Below, piece by piece: positions 8,973 to 17,198 of a stretch of 64,000 nucleotides of DNA. The translations under genes were made by a program, and so were the position numbers. How positions within the stretch are numbered: position 1 is the stretch's first letter; every line of letters begins with the position of its first letter. The notes under the pieces are model-generated. The model searched no databases and was not told the DNA's origin. It saw only the letters and a program-made list of their open reading frames with translations. Source of the DNA: an uncultured Bacteroidota bacterium (lineage in GTDB: Bacteria > Bacteroidota > Bacteroidia > Flavobacteriales > Flavobacteriaceae); NCBI GenBank assembly GCA_902526165.1, contig CABZKA010000003.1, positions 1-64,000 on the forward strand, written 5' to 3'.

Positions 8973-9047
8973 TGGGTGATACTGGATTCGAACCAGTGAC
9001 CCCTACCCTGTCAAGGTAGTGCTCTGAACCAACTGAGCTAATCACCC
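8973..9047 (-). tRNA. tRNA-Val (anticodon GAC)
   Basis: On the minus strand the acceptor arms GGGTGAT/ATCACCC pair fully. The D arm is GCTC/GAGC, the anticodon arm CTACC-TTGACAG-GGTAG, and the T arm ACTGG-TTCGAAT-CCAGT, followed by discriminator A. The loop reads GAC at positions 34-36, giving valine (GUC codon). CCA is not encoded. It lies 21 nt after the ctlX stop and 8 nt before the amidohydrolase ATG. Confidence 0.95.
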
Positions 9048-9068
9048 GAAGCATGCGAAATTAAAAAA

Positions 9069-9977
9069 TTAAATCAATTCTGCAATCATACATCTAACAC
9101 TTCCTCCACCACATTTTTGAATTACTGGAATTGAAATATTAACAATCTTTGATTCACTGGACAATATTTTTTTTTGATTAATCGATAATGAATTAAAAGC
9201 CAATTGACTTATAACAACTATTTTATTTGCCTTTTCACCCAGTTGTAGTAAGTTTCCTGCAAAACATTCCATCTGATTCAAATCAATTTCAATGATATTC
9301 TTTCCCATTTTTTTAGTGGAATCCTTTACTCTTTTTCTTTCCACTTTATCAGTTATGGAGTCAAGACAAACTAATACAAAATCATCACCTATACTCATCA
9401 TTACATTGGTGTGATAAACAATTCCTCCGTTTGAATCATGTGATGTAAATGTTATTGGACTATATCCAATATCTTTGCAAAACTTCTCAAATAATCCTAG
9501 GTCAGATCTTTTTGAAATTGCACAATAAGCAACTTTATTTTTTCTATCTAAAACTACGCTACCGGTCCCCTCCAAAAAAATATCACTTTCCTCATATTTT
9601 GTATAATCATTTAGAAGACTATAATTAAATCCATTATTATTCAAAGTTTCAATAAAAGATATATTTTTTTCTTTTCTTCTTGACTCGGCATACATTGAGT
9701 GAATCACATATTTGTCTTTGTGAAAACTGATCCAATTATTTGGGAACACGTCATCAGATAAGTTTTTGTTTTTTTCATTTTCACATACAATAATATTGAT
9801 TCCATTTTCTCTTAAAATTGAGCACATATTCTCAAATTCGTAAATAGCAGCCAACTGAATTTCATTATCGTTCATATTATCAACTTTTGATTGAAAAAAA
9901 TTATCTTTTGATGTATCATCATTGTATCCAAATGAAGATGGTCTAATCATTAAAATATTTTTTGTTATTTGGTTCAC
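9069..9977 (-). CDS. ctlX: CtlX-like arginine deiminase superfamily hydrolase
   Basis: This 302-residue protein of the amidinotransferase/arginine deiminase fold starts with a LMIRP motif. It contains DDVFPNNW, EGTGSVV and a VYHTNVMM segment with the catalytic histidine. It ends in CGGGSVRCM, where Cys296 is the likely nucleophile. This pattern fits the CtlX family (citrulline or arginine-related hydrolase). GTG at 9977 is preferred over the ATG ten codons in, because family members carry a short segment before LMIRP. It is divergently arranged with the small gene at 10018, only 40 nt away. Confidence 0.8.
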   Translation of the reverse strand: MNQITKNILMIRPSSFGYNDDTSKDNFFQSKVDNMNDNEIQLAAIYEFENMCSILRENGINIIVCENEKNKNLSDDVFPNNWISFHKDKYVIHSMYAESRRKEKNISFIETLNNNGFNYSLLNDYTKYEESDIFLEGTGSVVLDRKNKVAYCAISKRSDLGLFEKFCKDIGYSPITFTSHDSNGGIVYHTNVMMSIGDDFVLVCLDSITDKVERKRVKDSTKKMGKNIIEIDLNQMECFAGNLLQLGEKANKIVVISQLAFNSLSINQKKILSSESKIVNISIPVIQKCGGGSVRCMIAELI

Positions 9978-10017
9978 TTATTGTAGATATTAATCGAAAT
10001 TAGAATAATCTTTTTAA

Positions 10018-10440
10018 ATGGTAAGAAATGTTTCATATAAAAATGAAAAACAAGAATTAGAAATTAATAATCTTGTTGGTAAACCTTTTGGGCTTTTCAA
10101 AAGAATTAAAGAAGGAGGAGTTGGCTCAGGGAAACTTTTGATTACGAAAGCTGACAAGGATATTGAAAACCTTCTAGTTTTAGATCATAATCTAAACTAT
10201 TGCAATATTGAAATGAGACCAAATGGAATAATCATATACTTTAGAGTACTATTGGAAACTTATGCTCTTGTTATTCCATACTTTAAATTGGTAATGTTTA
10301 AAGTAGATGGCGAAGAGTACACTCTAAATATTGATCAAAAGTTCATAAAAATCAAAGTTAAAGGCAAAGGTGATCATGGATTCTTTAGAAAGATAATGGA
10401 ACAAAAAGCGATTGACTTTGATAAATATAAAATCAATTAA
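10018..10440 (+). CDS. Conserved-looking protein of unknown function
   Basis: This is a 140-residue soluble protein with no signal peptide or membrane segment. The middle section, with RPNGIIIYFRV followed by TYALVIPYFKL, looks like packed beta strands. The C-terminus is lysine-rich, and GKGDHGFFRKIM stands out. I believe similar proteins occur in other flavobacteria but cannot assign a function. It is divergent from ctlX with a 40-nt gap and is followed after 34 nt by a lipoprotein gene in the same direction. The reading frame is clean and codon use resembles its neighbours, so it is probably real. Confidence 0.65.
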   Translation: MVRNVSYKNEKQELEINNLVGKPFGLFKRIKEGGVGSGKLLITKADKDIENLLVLDHNLNYCNIEMRPNGIIIYFRVLLETYALVIPYFKLVMFKVDGEEYTLNIDQKFIKIKVKGKGDHGFFRKIMEQKAIDFDKYKIN

Positions 10441-10474
10441 AAAAAATATTTTAATTTTAATAAAAAGGTATATC

Positions 10475-11101
10475 ATGAGAATAATTTATTTTTTGACATT
10501 TTTAGCTCTTGTACTCACATCCTGTGAAGTTGATAAAATTAACAGTGATGATGATTTAATTGAATCAATTATCAACTCTGATGAAAAAATTGTTGTCTTA
10601 GAAACAGAACTTCCAATTGATTCCAAACAATTTATTGATGAGGAACTTCCTGAGGAATTTATTGATCGATCTCTTCTTGCAAATGATCTTGGTTTTGAAA
10701 TTGAAATGAGAAATTTAGATTATAAAGATTTGGGTTTAAAGAAAGAAAATATATATTTTGATTTGACAGGGAAAAAACTTGAAAAATCAAAGAAAAGTAA
10801 ACAGGATAAAAAAAGAGAAAATGCAAAAAAAGAGAAGTGTTATTACATACAGTATCCAATAAAGATTAAACTTCCTGATGAAAAAATTGTTGAGATCTCC
10901 AGTAAAAAAGAGCTATCACAAGTACTAAAAGAATGGTACAAAAAAAATCCTGATGTAAAAGTCAAATCAACATACATATATCCCATAACTGTCAAGGTTT
11001 TTATTGACGATAAAACTATGGATGAGTACGAGGAATATGATTTGAATAGTGATGATGAATTCGGGGAATTAAAAGAAAGATGTAAACAATCTTCTGATTA
11101 G
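10475..11101 (+). CDS. Putative lipoprotein of unknown function
   Basis: This 208-residue protein has a lipoprotein signal peptide ending in the lipobox LTSC (Cys at residue 17). A longer open frame starts at 10412, but its first 21 codons overlap the preceding gene and do not encode a signal sequence, so ATG 10475 is chosen. The mature part is very acidic and lysine-rich, with a stretch around CYYIQYPIKIKLPDEKI that recalls conserved segments of other Bacteroidota lipoproteins. It is probably anchored in the outer or inner membrane. No function can be given. Confidence 0.65.
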   Translation: MRIIYFLTFLALVLTSCEVDKINSDDDLIESIINSDEKIVVLETELPIDSKQFIDEELPEEFIDRSLLANDLGFEIEMRNLDYKDLGLKKENIYFDLTGKKLEKSKKSKQDKKRENAKKEKCYYIQYPIKIKLPDEKIVEISSKKELSQVLKEWYKKNPDVKVKSTYIYPITVKVFIDDKTMDEYEEYDLNSDDEFGELKERCKQSSD

Positions 11102-11117
11102 TATTGAATCATCAATT

Positions 11118-11312
11118 TTACTTTTTTTTAAAAGCAAATAACAAATAGAGCAGTACAGAAATTATAACTAGAACTGAACCAATTGGTATTAAAAAGAATG
11201 GTTCATTCAAAATTCCATCTTTTTCTACTTTAGAGCCTATGAATTCAAATGTTATGAAACATATTATTCCCATGGACAAAAAAACTGTAGCTATTTTAAA
11301 ATTATTATCCAT
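11118..11312 (-). CDS. Small membrane protein, DUF3955-like
   Basis: This 64-residue protein has two hydrophobic segments (about residues 7-24 and 39-60) separated by a short loop containing GSKVEKDG and EPFFLIPIG. The loop plus second helix resembles DUF3955, a small two-helix membrane family of unknown role. It starts with ATG and is oriented against both neighbours. I give the family name from memory of its motif, not from a search. Confidence 0.5.
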   Translation of the reverse strand: MDNNFKIATVFLSMGIICFITFEFIGSKVEKDGILNEPFFLIPIGSVLVIISVLLYLLFAFKKK

Positions 11313-11355
11313 TTAGGTTATTAATTTTATAATTTTAAATTAATAAAAATTTAGA

Positions 11356-11973
11356 ATGATTAAGTTCGATTTAGAAAAAATAAAGGGTTTAGAAAAAATT
11401 TATAGATTAAATCTAATTAATAGTTGTACCGGATATAAATCTGCAAATTTAATTGGATCCATTGATGAAGAGGGAAAAACAAATCTTGCAATCTTTAGTT
11501 CAATCACACATTTAGGAAGTGATCCTGCAATGATTGGCTTTGTCTTAAGACCAAGAACAGTACCTAGAAATACCTACAATAATATTTTTAAGAACAAATT
11601 TTTTACTGTAAATCATGTTTTTGAGAAGGATATTGCAGATGCACATCATACCTCAGCAAAATATCCAAAAGAAGTTTCAGAATTTGATGTTACAAAACTT
11701 GAACCTGAATTCTTGGATGATTTTAAAGCCCCATTTGTCAAAAGCTCAAAAGTAAAATTTGCATGCAAATATCTCAACGAGTATGATATCAAAGAGAACA
11801 AAACAGTTTTAGTTGTTGCAGCAATTCAAACACTTTATGTTGATGAAAAATCTATTCATGAGGATGGTTGGATTCAACTAGATAAAGCAGGAACAGTAAC
11901 AATAAATGGGCTTGACGGATATGCAAAAACCTCGCTGTTGGAACGTTTTGAATATGCTAGACCAAAAAAATGA
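11356..11973 (+). CDS. Flavin reductase-like FMN-binding protein
   Basis: This 205-residue protein fits the flavin reductase-like split-barrel family: NLAIFSSITHLGSDPAMIGFVLRP followed by RNTYNNI matches the FMN-binding strand and loop seen in these proteins. Members use FMN and NAD(P)H or donate reduced flavin to partner oxygenases. It overlaps the downstream O-methyltransferase by 4 nt (ATGA), suggesting joint expression. The partner and substrate are unknown. Confidence 0.8.
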   Translation: MIKFDLEKIKGLEKIYRLNLINSCTGYKSANLIGSIDEEGKTNLAIFSSITHLGSDPAMIGFVLRPRTVPRNTYNNIFKNKFFTVNHVFEKDIADAHHTSAKYPKEVSEFDVTKLEPEFLDDFKAPFVKSSKVKFACKYLNEYDIKENKTVLVVAAIQTLYVDEKSIHEDGWIQLDKAGTVTINGLDGYAKTSLLERFEYARPKK

Positions 11974-12605
11974 ATGAATTTATAGATGAGGAATTGTATG
12001 AGTATTTGTTAAAACACTCCTCAGAAGAACCTGAACATTTAAAAAAGCTAAATAAAGAAACACATTTAAAAATTCTAAACCCTAGAATGCTTAGCGGCCA
12101 CATCCAAGGTAGATTTCTATCATTGATTGCCAAGATATATAGACCAAAAAGGGTTTTGGAAATAGGAACATATACAGGCTATTCTGCTCTTTGCTTTAGT
12201 GAAGGTATTGATCTTGATGGTGAAATTCACACCATTGATAAAAATGAGGAACTCTTAAAAATTCAAAGTGACTATTTTAAAAACACAAAAGTTTCAATCA
12301 AGCAATATTGTGGCGATGCTCTAGAAATTATACCAACAATTAAAGAAACTTTTGACTTAATTTTTTTGGATGCTGATAAAGAAAACTATATAAATTATTA
12401 CAATCTTATTATTGATAAATTGAGAGTGGGTGGATTGATTATCGCTGATAATGTACTTTGGAGCGGTAAAGTATTAAAAAAGAGTTCCAAGGACGAAGCA
12501 ACAAATTCATTAATAGAGTTTAACAAATTAATCAAGGATGACAATAGGGTTCATAATGTAATCATACCTGTTAGAGATGGATTAAATTTGATTTATAAAA
12601 ATTAA
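11970..12605 (+). CDS. Class I SAM-dependent O-methyltransferase
   Basis: This 211-residue protein has the layout of the cation-dependent O-methyltransferase family (catechol/caffeoyl-CoA type). It has SAM motif I LEIGTYTGYSALC, the metal-binding segment FLDADKENY, and GGLIIADNVLWSG near the C-terminal third. It probably methylates a hydroxyl of a small aromatic or thioester substrate. It overlaps the flavin reductase-like gene by 4 nt upstream. At its 3' end it shares TTAA with tatA, the tetramer serving as stop codon on both strands. Confidence 0.85.
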   Translation: MNEFIDEELYEYLLKHSSEEPEHLKKLNKETHLKILNPRMLSGHIQGRFLSLIAKIYRPKRVLEIGTYTGYSALCFSEGIDLDGEIHTIDKNEELLKIQSDYFKNTKVSIKQYCGDALEIIPTIKETFDLIFLDADKENYINYYNLIIDKLRVGGLIIADNVLWSGKVLKKSSKDEATNSLIEFNKLIKDDNRVHNVIIPVRDGLNLIYKN

Positions 12606-12865
12606 AGGTCCCTTTTGATTGAATCAGTAATATCGTCAAGTTCTTCCTTGACTTTACTAATATCCTCTGTGATTTTATCAGTCTCAATACCCTTGTTTTT
12701 TGAGCCTTTCTTTATCTCAGATTTTATTTCTTGAGTTGCATCACGAACCTGTCTAATTCCCTTACCCATCCCTCTAGCAATTTCAGGAATTTTATCCGCA
12801 CCAAAAATCATAAGAATTATGAAAAAAACGAATATTATTTCTGCTCCGCTAATAAAATATAACAT
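12602..12865 (-). CDS. tatA: Twin-arginine translocase subunit TatA/TatE
   Basis: At 87 residues it shows the TatA plan: a single N-terminal transmembrane helix (about residues 4-22), the FGADKIPEIARGMGKGI hinge and amphipathic helix, then a charged Lys/Glu-rich tail. It would form the pore-side oligomer of the Tat pathway in the inner membrane. It is the last gene of a minus-strand run and starts 2 nt after the M1 peptidase stop, so it is likely co-transcribed with it. The convergent methyltransferase gene shares its stop tetramer. Confidence 0.92.
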   Translation of the reverse strand: MLYFISGAEIIFVFFIILMIFGADKIPEIARGMGKGIRQVRDATQEIKSEIKKGSKNKGIETDKITEDISKVKEELDDITDSIKRDL

Positions 12866-12867
12866 GT

Positions 12868-15165
12868 TTAACCTTTAACATTAGATTTAAATTTATCGAA
12901 ATCAGTTTGGTCTTCTTTTTTGGGCCAACTGTTATTTCTTTCATCAATATCGGCCGTTTCTTTTTCTGGATCTAAAACTATTTCTTCTATTTTTTTATTT
13001 GACGTAATAATTTTTTTTACTTCTTTATCATTTTTTCTCCAAACTTGTGCAGGATATCTTTTCCTTACAGTTTCTCCATCATCATATTTAATGTCAATAA
13101 TTATCGGCATCACTAAACCGCCGGGCTTATCAAATATGATCTCATAATAATATTTTGGTATATCGATAGTATTTATTTCTTCTTGACTGTAATTCTCTTT
13201 TAAATAATTACCCAAAAGTTTTGAATTATCCAACGGAGATTTATCCTTAAAATCACTTTTATTATTTTCATATTTGTCAAAAAATATCAACGGACGAAGT
13301 CTATTTCTCGGAATTCCTTGATCCTTCATAATTTCCAACATTTCCTCACCTGGTTCTGGTGAAACAAAATATTGATTAACCTCCTTTATTCCTATGTCAA
13401 CATAATCAGTTGTGTAGAACCAACCTCTCCAAAACCAATCTAGGTCAACTGCTGAGGCATCTTCCATGGTTCTAAAAAAATCCTCAGGTGTTGGATGCTT
13501 AAACATCCATCTTTGAGAATATGTCTTAAATGCGAAATCAAAAAGTTCTTTTCCCATGATTGTTTCTCTTAGAATATTAAGAGCAGCAGCTGGTTTTCCA
13601 TACGCATTAGGACCTAAATAGTATACGTTTTCAGGATTTGACATGATAGGAGCAAGAAAGTTTTGATCCACACTCATGTAATCAGTAATCAATTGAGCTG
13701 GCCCACGATCTGAGGGAAATTTATCCAGTGGAGCTATAATTTCTGGATATTTTTCACCAAATTCTTGCTCTGCAAGATATTGAACAAAAGTTGTGAGACC
13801 TTCATCCATCCAAGCCCACTGCCTCTCATCACTATTTACAATCATTGGAAAAAAGTTATGACCTATCTCATGAATGATAACACCAATCATTCCAAATTTT
13901 TCATCATCAGAATATGATCCATCAAAATTGGGTCTACCAAAATTGAAACAAATCATTGGATATTCCATCCCAATTCTATGAGCATGAACAGATACTGCTT
14001 TGTGATATGGATAATCAAATGTGTATTTTGAAAAAGATTTAAGGGCCTCAACAACAGTTATTGTCGAATAATCTTCCCAAAGAGGGTTACCCTCTCTTGG
14101 GTATATTGATACAGCCATTACATCGTCATCCCCAATCTTTACTGCCATCATATCTAAAATATATTTTCTAGATGTTGCAAATGCGAAATCACGAACATTA
14201 TTAGCTAAAAATTTCCATGTTTTTTTCTCACTAGAGAATGATTTTTCAGCGTCAATTGCTTCTTGTTGATTTACAATTATAACAGGCTTATCGTAAGATT
14301 TCTTTGCCTGATTATACCTCTTTATCATCTCTTTAGTATAAACCTCTTTTCTATTTTGAAGTTTTCCTGTTGCCTCTAAAACATGATCAGCAGGAACAGT
14401 TATATTAACTTCATAATTTCCAAAAGGAAGAGCAAACTCTCCATCTCCCCAGAATTGTTGATTTTGCCAACCCTCAACCTCATTGTAAACACACATTCTG
14501 GGAAAGAACTGAGCTATTATGTAAGCTCTGTTTGTATCGTTCGGAAAAGTTTCATATCCTGATCTGCCATCCTGATTAACGTGATCATTAATATTATACC
14601 ACCATTTGATTTTGAATGAAAACTGCTCACCTGTTGACAATGGTTTTGGTAGGTTAACCCTCATCATTGTCTGATTTATGATGTATTCCAAAGGTTTATT
14701 ATTGATGTCATGAACATACTCTATGTTGAACCCCCCATCAAAAGGGTCTTTTAAGAATTCTTTATCAAATTCATCAGGTATGTATACCGGTATAATTTCG
14801 GTATCGGAATCTCTATCGAGACTTGGAGAATTTTTTTTCCTGACATTTTGATCCAACTGAACCCACAGGTAATCAAGTTTTTGGGGTGAATTATTTGTGT
14901 AAGTGATAGTTTCATCACCATAGATCATCTTATTTTTATCATCTAATTCAACATTAATCTTATAATCTGCCTGTTGCTGATAATATGATGGACCAGGGGC
15001 ACCAGAAGCAGCTCTGTATATGTTAGGAGAAGAAAATTCCTGATATAGTTGTCTAAATTTATTATTATTGATATGCCCTTCTTGTTTCTCTTCAGCTTCT
15101 TGGGAAATTAATTGAGGAGAAAAAATTAAAAAAATAATAAAGTAGGTTATATTCTCTAGGTTCAT
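12868..15165 (-). CDS. Secreted M1 family metallopeptidase
   Basis: This 765-residue protein has a signal peptide (about 1-21, ending in LISQ). The M1 zinc site is complete: HEIGHN at 432-437 (His432, His436) and Glu455 in WMDEG. GMEYP at 399-403 takes the place of the aminopeptidase GAMEN motif, as in many bacterial M1 relatives. It probably cleaves peptides in the periplasm or at the cell surface. It sits between a DUF6702-like gene upstream and tatA downstream, all on the minus strand, and ends in an Asp/Lys-rich tail. Confidence 0.92.
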   Translation of the reverse strand: MNLENITYFIIFLIFSPQLISQEAEEKQEGHINNNKFRQLYQEFSSPNIYRAASGAPGPSYYQQQADYKINVELDDKNKMIYGDETITYTNNSPQKLDYLWVQLDQNVRKKNSPSLDRDSDTEIIPVYIPDEFDKEFLKDPFDGGFNIEYVHDINNKPLEYIINQTMMRVNLPKPLSTGEQFSFKIKWWYNINDHVNQDGRSGYETFPNDTNRAYIIAQFFPRMCVYNEVEGWQNQQFWGDGEFALPFGNYEVNITVPADHVLEATGKLQNRKEVYTKEMIKRYNQAKKSYDKPVIIVNQQEAIDAEKSFSSEKKTWKFLANNVRDFAFATSRKYILDMMAVKIGDDDVMAVSIYPREGNPLWEDYSTITVVEALKSFSKYTFDYPYHKAVSVHAHRIGMEYPMICFNFGRPNFDGSYSDDEKFGMIGVIIHEIGHNFFPMIVNSDERQWAWMDEGLTTFVQYLAEQEFGEKYPEIIAPLDKFPSDRGPAQLITDYMSVDQNFLAPIMSNPENVYYLGPNAYGKPAAALNILRETIMGKELFDFAFKTYSQRWMFKHPTPEDFFRTMEDASAVDLDWFWRGWFYTTDYVDIGIKEVNQYFVSPEPGEEMLEIMKDQGIPRNRLRPLIFFDKYENNKSDFKDKSPLDNSKLLGNYLKENYSQEEINTIDIPKYYYEIIFDKPGGLVMPIIIDIKYDDGETVRKRYPAQVWRKNDKEVKKIITSNKKIEEIVLDPEKETADIDERNNSWPKKEDQTDFDKFKSNVKG

Positions 15166-15203
15166 GTTAAAACTTTAGCTTGATAAAAATAATAAATCTA
15201 TAC

Positions 15204-15686
15204 CTAAAAACTAATTTGATTTGTGTGTTTATTTCTTGACTGAATAAAACTTTTACGTGTTAATTCTGATCTGAACAAAATCAAGTTTTTTTGATTACTA
15301 AATGAGCTAAATAATATTTTATTTGAAATACTTAGCTTTTTTGTTTCATCATCTAATGAAAACTCAATATAAAACTGAAGCAAATCATTCCTTTTTTCAA
15401 AGCCTATAAAATTGTACTTAATTTTTTTCTTGTCAGCAATCAAAAGAAAATTATCCATTAGATAAGTTTTGAAAAGGTCTTTTAAATTTGAGTATTCATA
15501 ATCATAGTCCACCACTCTTTCATCCAAACCTAATTCAAGTTCAATATCATCATAGAAAGCCTTGACTGTAACTTTGTAATAATTATTTTGATTCTTATCT
15601 ATTAGTGTTGTACTTACATAATATTTATGAGCACCTACTGAAAATGTTAACGCTAAATAGAGAAAAATGGACTTAAAGTTCTTCAT
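15204..15686 (-). CDS. DUF6702-like secreted protein
   Basis: This 160-residue protein has a signal peptide that ends near VGAHKYYVS. The HKYYVSTT start of the mature chain resembles the DUF6702 family, which often precedes an M1 peptidase in flavobacteria. The frame is open to 15740, but ATG 15686 gives a proper signal peptide, and the extra 18 codons lie inside the upstream gene. It overlaps that gene by 14 nt. Function unknown. Confidence 0.7.
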   Translation of the reverse strand: MKNFKSIFLYLALTFSVGAHKYYVSTTLIDKNQNNYYKVTVKAFYDDIELELGLDERVVDYDYEYSNLKDLFKTYLMDNFLLIADKKKIKYNFIGFEKRNDLLQFYIEFSLDDETKKLSISNKILFSSFSNQKNLILFRSELTRKSFIQSRNKHTNQISF

Positions 15687-16485
15687 TAATAGAGTTATAA
15701 AAGTTTGATAAATCTTGCAGAACAAGACCATGATTGCCATAAATGAAATTTTGCTCCATTTCCGAATTTTCTAGTGCTCCAATAACAAATTCATAAAGGT
15801 TGTTTTCATTTCGATTGAATTCATTTTTAAAAAAATTTAAGCCATAGAATTGAATAATATCGACCGCAACTTTGTTTTTTACATCAAGAGCTCTTGACTT
15901 TCTTAAAGTATCATAATATCCACTCAATTGCTTATATACAGCCTCAATGTTAAGTGGCATTCCTAGAGGTATAAGTAAAGTGCTCAAAAGTACACTTGAA
16001 TTATTTTTAAAAACAATTTTTTCTTTTCTATTTCCTTTATACCCAGGAACTCCCACATCATCAAAATTCAAAATATCTTTTTTATCTACTAGTGCCAAAT
16101 CAGACTTGATATTGCCAGATAGATTGTGTGGTCGAACTGTGACATTATCAAGAACATTAACTAATGGCTCTAAGTAGACCTTTATACTATCAGAACCATA
16201 TATCTGATCTGTCATTACAATAAGTTGTTTTTTAATTTGAACTGACGAAAAATAAATAGAATCCATTTTTCTGACACCAATTTGAAAGCTTCCTTTTTGA
16301 TCTGTAATTGTTTTACCACCAGAGTTGGCATTAATAACATGAATTCCACTAATATCAATACTGTCATTTACAACTTCACCAAAAAGTGTTTTAAATTCGG
16401 CTGTTTGTGCACAGTTATTTAGTGGGATTAAACTGAAAATAATTAGTGGTAAAAAACTAATTAAGTATTTTTTGATATTTTTCAC
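15673..16485 (-). CDS. Secreted protein with carboxypeptidase-like regulatory domain (copy 2)
   Basis: This 270-residue protein starts at GTG 16485 and has a signal peptide of about 25 residues. Residues 35-95 form the beta-sandwich seen at the N-terminus of TonB-dependent receptors and other Bacteroidota envelope proteins (GEVVNDSIDISGIHVINANSG, then ITDQKGSFQI), followed by LDNVTVRP. The C-terminal half is helical and of unknown function, and there is no receptor barrel. It is a paralogue of the gene just upstream, which it overlaps by 29 nt. Confidence 0.75.
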   Translation of the reverse strand: MKNIKKYLISFLPLIIFSLIPLNNCAQTAEFKTLFGEVVNDSIDISGIHVINANSGGKTITDQKGSFQIGVRKMDSIYFSSVQIKKQLIVMTDQIYGSDSIKVYLEPLVNVLDNVTVRPHNLSGNIKSDLALVDKKDILNFDDVGVPGYKGNRKEKIVFKNNSSVLLSTLLIPLGMPLNIEAVYKQLSGYYDTLRKSRALDVKNKVAVDIIQFYGLNFFKNEFNRNENNLYEFVIGALENSEMEQNFIYGNHGLVLQDLSNFYNSINEEL

Positions 16486-17197
16486 TTTGTTTAACTAAAA
16501 AATCTATTAATTCAAATTCATTATCTTTTTTTAACAAAATTCTGGATGGAAAATTATCATCACAAAAGATTAAAAATTCTTCGATTTTTTCCTTTGGAAT
16601 GTTAAGATTAGATGTAAAAAATATATCATCATAAAATTCCCTAATCAAATTACTAGGCTTGTAAGAACTCACTACATTTTCTTCTTCTTTATTCTGCTTC
16701 AGGTTTTCACGGATAATTTTATATAAATTGATGAAATTTATTCCATCTTGGAGCTTACCTTGTTCATTAATCACATTTGAAACTCTTGTAGATTTATCAA
16801 ATTTATAGTCATATCTTTTAAACTCTTCTTCCTTTAAATCTAAAAATTTCTCTGTATTTTCTGGTGTTACGACAACTTCATCTAATTCGGTAATTTTATC
16901 ATTAACATCAATTACTATTCTGTTTTTTTGTAATATATCCTTAGTAATATTTATTTCTCTTATTTGGTACTGAACAGATGAAAATAAAAGCTTATCATTA
17001 AGTTTAACTTGGATTTCAAACTCTCCGTCATTGTTGGTTGTTGTGGCTGCTTGTGAGGTATTATTAATCACATTGGCGGATGGGACACTAACGTTTTTAT
17101 ATAAAACTTTTCCTTTGATCCATGTTCGGTAATCAACTTGAGAAAAAGAAGGATTTATAAATAAAATTATTAATAATGAACTGAGTAAAAATCTCAT
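16457..17197 (-). CDS. Secreted protein with carboxypeptidase-like regulatory domain (copy 1)
   Basis: This 246-residue protein has a signal peptide (1-19, ending in SFSQ). It has a regulatory-domain beta-sandwich with KGKVLYKNVSVPSANVINN and TTNNDGEFEIQV, followed by ITELDEVVVTP, the usual end of this domain. The C-terminal 130 residues are charged and helical. It shares layout with the next gene, pointing to tandem duplication. It starts 1 nt after the DUF1080 lipoprotein stop. The role is unknown; scaffold or adaptor functions at the outer membrane are possible. Confidence 0.75.
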   Translation of the reverse strand: MRFLLSSLLIILFINPSFSQVDYRTWIKGKVLYKNVSVPSANVINNTSQAATTTNNDGEFEIQVKLNDKLLFSSVQYQIREINITKDILQKNRIVIDVNDKITELDEVVVTPENTEKFLDLKEEEFKRYDYKFDKSTRVSNVINEQGKLQDGINFINLYKIIRENLKQNKEEENVVSSYKPSNLIREFYDDIFFTSNLNIPKEKIEEFLIFCDDNFPSRILLKKDNEFELIDFLVKQSEKYQKILN

Positions 17198-17198
17198 T

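Noticed and set aside
8973-9047. tRNA-Asp reading of the first tRNA
   Set aside because: The loop TTGACAG places GAC, not GTC, at the anticodon, so it is valine.
8965-9054. N-terminal extension of the amidohydrolase by 30 residues
   Set aside because: These codons are mostly the tRNA-Val gene read through; the signal peptide begins at ATG 8964.
10412-10474. Longer start for the lipoprotein at 10475
   Set aside because: It overlaps the previous gene and would bury the lipoprotein signal sequence inside the chain.
15687-15740. Longer start for the DUF6702-like gene
   Set aside because: It lies within the preceding gene and would disturb the signal peptide beginning at ATG 15686.
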